A program made the translations under genes and the position numbers. Source: Viola odorata (lineage: Eukaryota > Streptophyta > Magnoliopsida > Malpighiales > Violaceae). From it: a DNA stretch of 64,000 nucleotides. Every line of letters starts with the position of its first letter. The first letter of the stretch is position 1. The stretch lies in NCBI GenBank assembly GCA_963691705.1, contig OY829537.1:19282078-19346077 (forward strand), given 5' to 3'. The notes below the pieces were generated by a model. The model saw only the letters and a program-made list of their open reading frames with translations, did not search any database and had not been told where the DNA came from. Shown one piece after another: positions 57,977 through 64,000 of this stretch.

Positions 57977-59174
57977 AGTTTCACCTTATTGTATAAATAA
58001 AATAAAGTGATATGAAACAAAAATAATAATAAATAAAAATATGATGGATATTAAATAAATATTATAAAATTAGTAATAGAACGAATGATAAAAATTCAGT
58101 ATGCTATGAATGTGGGTAGCTCCACTATCCTATTCCATTCATGCATTTAATAATAAATAAAGTGGATTAATTATTATCCTAATTCATTCAAGCAAGAGTT
58201 GATTAAAGTAATTAATTACTATGCAGAATAAACTTATTAAGGTGAGTTATACCCATTAAGTTTGAACTAATTAAAGTGATTTACTAAACTAAATTATTTC
58301 TCATGCAAATAAATTTATTTTAATTCTAATAATTTTAAATAATTATACATATGATAAATTATGGAATGCTCTCCAGGTAGATACCTACATCAAAAATTGC
58401 TTAGTAAAAAGTAATAAAATAATAAACAACAAATAACAAACAGAACAACCCCTAATGGGCCGGCCCACTAACCCCAAACCAGCCAAGCCATCATCCAAAC
58501 CCAACTCAAACCTAAAACCAACGCACACTTCATCTTCTTCCTCCAACGCCGAAGCTGGCCACCGCCGCCGCTGCCGCTGCCTCTGCAACTCCGGCTATCG
58601 CCGGACGTCACCGATACCGAACCAGACCGGTGCAAATATCCATACAATTCAAACCCATACCCATACAAATCAACCCGTACCCAATACAAATCAACCAAAA
58701 TCAAACCTCCTCATCTCCTCTTTCAATCCGAACCAAACTGGAAATTGAAACAAAAAACAACAGCAAAACCAACAATAAACAAAGAAATCACAGCAAACTT
58801 TGAATAGATTAAGAGATGATGAATATGCAGGAATGAAGGAGAAATTACTTTTCTCCTGTGCTTGCTTGCTTGCCGAGAGGATGAGAATAAGGGATTTATT
58901 GTTTCTGCGATTGAGAGAGTGAGGGAGAGTGGGTCTGTCTGTGTAAGAGGGAGAGGCTGCGATGGTAGTGATGGTGGTGCCGAGATGGAGCGGTTGTGAT
59001 GGTGAGATTGAGAGTGTCTGTGTATTTGGAAAATGGAGAGTAAGAGCGTCTGTGACAGATTGAGCGTGAGTCCCCGGAATTGAAATTGAGAGTGTTTATT
59101 TATGGTGAGGCTATGAGTATGGCGTGGGTGTGGGAAACGGTTGCCGATGAGAGGGAGATGGTTAGAGAGTGAGC
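57977..59174. other. Intergenic DNA left of the hAT element
   Basis: A segment at 58007-58111 (ATATGAAACAAAAATAATAA onwards) resembles 62183-62257 on the far side of the hAT element. 58445-58745 is C-rich and 58855-59174 G-rich (GAGAGTGT words), both without coding signs. This could be an old LTR-type element into which the hAT copy inserted, but I cannot define its ends. Confidence 0.4.
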
Positions 59175-59182
59175 CTGGGAAT
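59175..59182 (+). repeat. Target site duplication of hAT element, left
   Basis: CTGGGAAT, matching 62012-62019. Eight bases is the hAT rule. Confidence 0.85.
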
Positions 59183-59414
59183 TAGGGAAGGCAATTTGCA
59201 CCCGCGGGTATGGATACCCGCCGGATACCCGCAATTGCGGGTGGGTATTACCCGCAGTTTGCGGGTATTTTGCGGGTATGGATTTACCCGCACCCGCAAA
59301 GTGCGGGTATGGGTGCGGGTATGGATAGTGCCTTACCCGCACCGCAACCCGCACTACATACCCGCAGTGCGGGTATTTAATACCCGCGCAAAATAAATAT
59401 ATATGTCCTTAATA

Positions 59415-59486
59415 TGCATCCACCAAGATTTGAACCTGGGTCTATTGCTTGGAAGGCAATATTCTAACCGTTGGACTACAAGCAAT
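59415..59486 (-). pseudogene. tRNA-Gly(UCC)-like relic
   Basis: On the minus strand TAGTCCAACGG (A box-like), TTGCCTTCCAAGCAA (anticodon stem and loop, UCC) and CCAGGTTCAAATCTTGG (T arm with B box) follow in tRNA order and spacing. The acceptor halves do not pair, so it is a pseudogene or a tRNA-derived SINE head. Confidence 0.6.
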
Positions 59487-59853
59487 TACTTGTCTCTCTT
59501 TGCACTAAAACTTAGATATACGGTAGTATTATTGTTATTCCATTTTGTAGTTAGTTGCAAAATAATATTAATACTAAATTCAGCTATTTTCAAGAATTAC
59601 AATACTTCATTTATCCTAATTAATTAACAAAAACATACTACCAATTAAAATTAAAATTTATCATAGTAAAATATTTGTCCATTTTAAATATTTGTCCAAT
59701 TAAAATTATATGCATAACATTTTAAATAAGGAGAATAAAGAAAAAAACATACTACCAATTACAATTTAAATTATATACATAACATATTATAAGGAGAATA
59801 AGGATAACTAATTTACTTTGAAACTCTAAATGTAAGTGATCAATACACATAAC

Positions 59854-59990
59854 ATAAGTCATATTCCATACTTTAATATTTATATGTATATGTTATGCTC
59901 ATAAGTCATATTCGATACTTGAATATTTATATGTATATGTTATGCTCATAAGTCATATTCGATACTTGAATATTTATATTTATTCGACGC
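59854..59990. repeat. 47-bp tandem repeat, about three copies
   Basis: ATAAGTCATATTC begins at 59854, 59901 and 59948, exactly 47 bases apart; the first copy is slightly diverged. A weaker relative lies near 60195-60290. Confidence 0.75.
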
Positions 59991-60559
59991 TTTTTGAGTT
60001 TTGACGTGTGCTAGATATTTGTTAAACGTACTCCTTATATTTACTTGAGTTAATTGTATAGTTCAATATCAATATTTACTTGAGTTAATTATAACTTATT
60101 AACTATTGTATTGTAAAAATGATAATTTTGAAGATCTAGATGTAAGTGATCTAATTGTATTGCAATGAAGCACGATTATAATTAAAAAATCGTCATGTGT
60201 ATATGTTAGGCTCGTAAATCATATTCTATATTTTAATATTTATATTTACTCGACACTTTTTGTCGTATCCTATATATTTGTTAAACGTACTCACTACATA
60301 TTATATTGTTAGGATTTCATCATATTATAGCTATTTATACATCAATCTTATCATCATATTGTTAGTATTATTCAAAAATATGTTATTGTAAATTATAATA
60401 GCTATTTATCTAAACTAAACTTAATATGACACATAGTCACATACTAGTGATAGCTATATTATTAATACTTATTATCTAAAATGTGTATATAATTATTATC
60501 TAAAAGACATTAATTTCTTCTTTTTAACTTAAAAAATCTTTATCATGATAAATAATGTA

Positions 60560-60892
60560 AAAAAAAAAATTAATCCCTAAATCCAAACACGACGCCGTTC
60601 CTATGGCCTAATTTCCTAAAGCTCCTAATTTTCTAAACCCTAATTAATCCCTAAAGGCTAAATCATTCATCGCAGTCATCCTTCCTTCTCCTCTTCTCAC
60701 CCGCTCGGCCGCTCCTTCTCTTCTCTCGCTGTCGCACGACGCCAGCTCGGAAGCTCGGTCGCTCCTTCTCCTCTCCTCGCTCCTGTCGCTGTCGCCGGTC
60801 CTCTCCTCGTTACTGTCGCCGTCGCAGTCCTCGTTACTGTCGTCGTCGCCCGCTTCCTTGTTTGATGCTTGCAATGGGTCGTTGCCAATCAG
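60560..60892 (+). other. C/T-rich exon-like block inside the hAT element
   Basis: ACGACGCCGTT, then many CTCCTTCTC and TCGCTGTCGC words, ending CCAATCAG|GTAATGC, a plausible donor. It looks like a 5' UTR exon picked up from a gene, but has no recognisable coding sequence. Confidence 0.35.
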
Positions 60893-61351
60893 GTAATGCT
60901 CATTAGTTCGATTGGTTTGTTTGTTTGTTTGTTTAATTGGTGGTTTATCCATGGAATGATGAAAGATGTTACTTTGCTTGTGTGTGTTTGATTGCAGAAG
61001 TAATGAAATTGCATTCATCTTGTTGTTTTCGGATGAACTTGTTATTTTATTGTGTTTGATGCTGTAATTTGGGAAAGTTAATTTGATGCTGTTATTTGAT
61101 GACTGGATTTGAACATTTCCATCTTTTGAGGTTTTGTTTTAGTTTAATTTGTGTAAGATGGTTTTGTCAAAGCTGGGATATATCCAGGCGTCATGACGCC
61201 TTGAATGGGATGGTCCCAGGCGACATGACGCCTGGGTTGATACTTTGCTTATTAAGGTGGGTGTTTTACTTAATCAAGTAATTTTGGTATAAATTGTGAT
61301 CATGATCATGATTGTTGATGAAATAATTAATGTTTGGTTGATTGGGTGTAG

Positions 61352-61745
61352 TTCTTGTATCCAGATTTTTATGAATATGAGTGTAAGGTATAGCTCCCCA
61401 ACTTTAAACTCTGCAATATCTGATGTTGTCCCGGCTTTTACCTTCTTGATCGTCCTAATTTGCAGGTACTTGATTGCTTCTGTTGTTATTTATGTTTCTA
61501 ATTATTGGGGCAAAGTTTAATTTCATCGCGGGTTGTTCCCGATTTAGTCTCATCCTATCGCTTTTAACTATACAACCCCAGACGTTTTCAATTCGTACCG
61601 ATTTAGTCTTACCATTTTAGTGTGACTGATTTCAGGATGGAAAAGCTAGACTTGAAATTGAGAAGTAGTCAAGCAAAATCATTTGGGACCATGGTATCAA
61701 TTGCAGGAGCATTGGTGGTGACTTTGTACAAAGGCCTGCCCATTC
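61352..61745 (+). pseudogene. WAT1/EamA (nodulin MtN21-like) transporter, two captured exons
   Basis: Exon A (61352-61465, acceptor GTGTAG, donor CAG|GTACTT) encodes RYSSPTLNSAISDVVPAFTF plus a hydrophobic continuation. Exon B (from 61636, acceptor TTTCAG) encodes [20 protein letters not shown], then [15 protein letters not shown], and then meets a stop. Joined, R|MEKL is exactly the family pattern of plant WAT1-related proteins, ten-helix EamA transporters of the plasma or vacuolar membrane. The intron between them is kept, so capture was from DNA, not RNA. Only about 75 of the usual ~370 residues are present. The rest of the element has no further WAT1 exons that I can see. Confidence 0.85.
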
Positions 61746-62011
61746 ATGGTGCTACTACTTTTCCTCTGTAATGGATTGGGGATTGCGATTGTGCAAACTT
61801 TTATTGATTTATTCATTCGGCACGTAGAAGAATTTGTGTTAAAAAATATGCGGGTATTCGCGGGTAATTCGCGGGTAATCCGCGGGTACAATTTGTCTCC
61901 TTTTACCCGCACCGCGCGGGTGCGGGTGCGGGTATGGATTACCCGCAAATTTGCGGGTGCGGGTATGGATAGTACCTTACCCGCTCCATACCCGCTCCAT
62001 TGCCTTCCTTA

Positions 62012-62019
62012 CTGGGAAT
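62012..62019 (+). repeat. Target site duplication of hAT element, right
   Basis: CTGGGAAT, identical to 59175-59182. Confidence 0.85.
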
Positions 62020-63597
62020 TTCTGTCAGTGTGGGAGAGAGTGATGGCGTGGGTGCGGGAATGTATGATGCATTTATTTTATTTTGGTTCGATCTAACGGT
62101 CCGGTTAATCTCGTTTAAAACTGATAAAAGTTCGAATAAAAAAACAAAAAAAAAACAAAAAAGCAAAAAATTAAAATTAAAATTATATGAAACGAAAATA
62201 ATAATAAATAAAAATATAATAATAGAATGAATGATAAAAATGCAAGTATGCTATGACAATAATAATGATTAACCTAATTGCTTCGGTAGCAATTAAACAT
62301 CACTCTTTAAAAAATAAAAAATTCATCAACCCAAATTTGGGCCGTAGGTTTTACCTCAACTCCTTTATAAACTTGTTTCATCTTGGTTCATAATGGGCCT
62401 GATGGGCCCGTTGTATTAACCCCGCTGATGGTGTGAATTCTAACATTCCTAAAAAAATATTTTTAGATGTGTCGGATTGAAAGAGTCGAGCCAACATTTT
62501 CTTCAGAAAAAATCTCTTATTGGATGAACTGACTTCATCATGCGTAGAACATCTTTAATTAATTTTATTAAATAGTAATATTTTTGTGACTTAGAATTGA
62601 CCCAGAAATTCATCAGGAAATAAAAAGTTAAAAATCAAACATAATAAAATAAATTATAAAAGTAAGGAAATTTGGTAATTGTTTAAAAAATGAAGGAATA
62701 ATTGGATAGGTAATCTAGCTAGGTAAGACGTAACATTTATGCTTAATCGGGCCCATAAGAATTAGGAAATGGAGACAATTTATGCCTTTGACGTTAATTA
62801 AAAATTGCATCGCCTAATTATCAATTTGATCTTCCAGCCGTGCATACGTCATAATGATGTGAAAGCGGCTAATTAGTAAGAAAATCAGGTTTGACCATCA
62901 ATCCACTTGCACATATACAAGAAGAGAGCCAAGGTTAGCTACGTGCATTCGCATATAGCCATATACATAGAGATGTCGACCGGTTTTCCTTGTAAAATAA
63001 TTAATAATAAAGAAGAGAGTAAAACGATACTTATCTCGGAATAAAATTAAGTAAAATAGCAACGGAGAAGAATAAACGAGAGCTAGAATCATCCATTATT
63101 GGCCAACTAATTGTTGAGGATTACACATTTAATTATGTGAAGCCAAGAAAATAGAATTGACAATTGGAAGAAAGAATATCATCAATTCTACAAAAGTCAA
63201 ATAATAATGCATGAAAATGAAACTTACGTGCCTCGTTGTCGCGATGCCTATGGTAGTCATGGTAGGGTATTTTTGGGAAGGCATCACATCATCAGTACCA
63301 AAATCACCATAATTTTCTGTTTTAACTTTCTGATTTTTCTCGTATATCATTTCTATTTATAATAACCTCATTTGAATATCGTTGAACTACAAAAATAATG
63401 ATCTTCTTATTGTGATTTGATTCATTAATTTTAGAGCGGATAAATTAGTACTCTATTATCGCTCGATCACAACAGATATTGATCATAATTGATGTATCTA
63501 CCGTAATAATTAACGTTATTATCATAAGGAGTCCCTTTCTCATTTTATTATATTTGCATGGCAAATGTTTCTTTAGATTTTTTAAGATCACGATGGG
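62020..63597. other. Intergenic DNA
   Basis: AT-rich, with a T-poor A-run at 62137-62175 and the 62183-62257 segment shared with 58007-58111. No gene is supported; the small frames at 62898-63092 and 63129-63350 lack recognisable motifs. Confidence 0.5.
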
Positions 63598-64000
63598 TAG
63601 GGCTGCCCATTTGTCCCGTGTCCCGAATTCCCGATGGTGCCGACCCGAAAATTTCCAACTTCGGTTCGGGATGTTCGGGTTCGGAAACTTCGGGTATCGG
63701 GTATCGATACCCGAAGTTTATTTCGGTTCGGGATCGGGACGCGACTTTGTAAGTTCGGGTACCCGAAATCCCGAACTTATAAGGGTAACTAGGTAAGTTC
63801 CCCAACCCTAGATCTCATTTCCTAATCCTCTCTCGTTCTCGATCTCTCAATCTCATTCATCCCCAACCAGCCACACCACAGACCAGAGCAACACACCGCC
63901 ACCCACTGCCACCGCGGCATCACCACCCATCGCGGCATCATCTTCTTCCTCACCTCTCACCTCCATCGACCGAGCCCATAAAACACCATCGTCTTCCATC
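63598..64000. mobile_element. hAT-like element, left end, runs off the window
   Basis: TAGGGCTGCCCATTTGTCCC starts a block dense in TCGGGTA / TACCCGA words (63640-63790), again the subterminal style of plant hAT elements. A C/T-rich, UTR-like stretch follows (63800-64000). The partner end would lie beyond the window. Confidence 0.55.

Larger units (their letters stand above)
59183..62011. mobile_element. Non-autonomous hAT element (2.83 kb) with captured gene pieces
   Basis: Terminal inverted repeats TAGGGAAGGCAAT (left) and TAAGGAAGGCAAT (right, reverse complement) differ at one base and are flanked by an 8-bp target duplication. Both subterminal regions (59200-59390 and 61849-62000) are packed with GCGGGTA / TACCCGC words in both orientations, the usual binding-site clusters of plant hAT ends. 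No transposase frame exists. The interior holds a tRNA-like relic, a 47-bp tandem repeat, a C/T-rich UTR-like block and two exons of a WAT1/EamA gene with their intron, so this is a Pack-type hAT. Confidence 0.88.

Noticed and set aside
59100..59396. Open frames across the GCGGGTA repeats
   Set aside because: They read through hAT subterminal repeats in both directions; composition artefact.
60644..61018. 124-codon minus frame rich in Glu, Arg and Asp
   Set aside because: It is the complement of a C/T-rich UTR-like block with simple repeats; no domain and no start context.
63129..63367. Possible minus-strand gene with TTATAAATA just before an ATG at 63350
   Set aside because: The TATA-like word is only about ten bases from the ATG, too close for a normal transcription start, and the translation has no recognisable domain or supported second exon.

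Overview
The window looks like an accessory, transposon-rich stretch of an angiosperm nuclear chromosome, probably a eudicot. It is AT-rich, its few genes have GT-AG introns, and it carries plant-type LINE, LTR, hAT, pogo-like and MITE elements. The recognisable gene families are plant ones: a COMT-type O-methyltransferase, subtilases, Agenet/Tudor proteins and WAT1/EamA transporters. Species cannot be fixed from the sequence. Almost every gene-like piece is partial, broken or duplicated.

Layout. 1-6625: last two exons of an O-methyltransferase. The intron between them holds a 5.5-kb LINE on the minus strand with a 13-bp target duplication, and the last exon carries a one-base frameshift. 6626-15100: AT-rich DNA with a hAT-like terminus, an imperfect ~0.87-kb duplication, a Stowaway-like MITE, a 373-bp foldback MITE and a 532-bp Emigrant/pogo-like element. 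15298-17403: a small three-exon gene of unknown function.

18620-57980 is the most unusual part. A truncated subtilase pseudogene (+) lies beside an Agenet-domain ORF (-), and the junction segment has been amplified into 14 head-to-tail units of about 1,286 bp (20070-53314). Each unit has a subtilase PA-domain remnant on + and a 185-aa two-Agenet ORF on -. Variants are shared between non-adjacent units and at least one unit is a recombinant, which points to recent unequal exchange. Two further subtilase pseudogene copies in reverse orientation lie to the right, so the array sits between inverted arms. A young 15.2-kb LTR retrotransposon (33784-48996, 5-bp target duplication, nearly identical 2.55-kb LTRs, tRNA-Arg-type primer site) is inserted in unit 11. 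It has no gag-pol of its own. Its interior holds a Copia reverse-transcriptase fragment, a small hAT-like element and two minisatellite blocks, one of them about 44 copies of a hairpin-forming ~34-bp monomer.

58000-64000: a 2.83-kb hAT-type element (59183-62011, 8-bp target duplication) carries two spliced exons of a WAT1/EamA transporter gene, a gene-capture event, plus a tRNA-Gly-like relic. One end of another hAT-like element runs off the right edge.

The genes do not form a pathway. The coherent story is structural: tandem amplification, inversion and nested transposition. Whether the Agenet ORFs are expressed, or the inverted and convergent arrangement produces small RNAs, cannot be seen from sequence alone.
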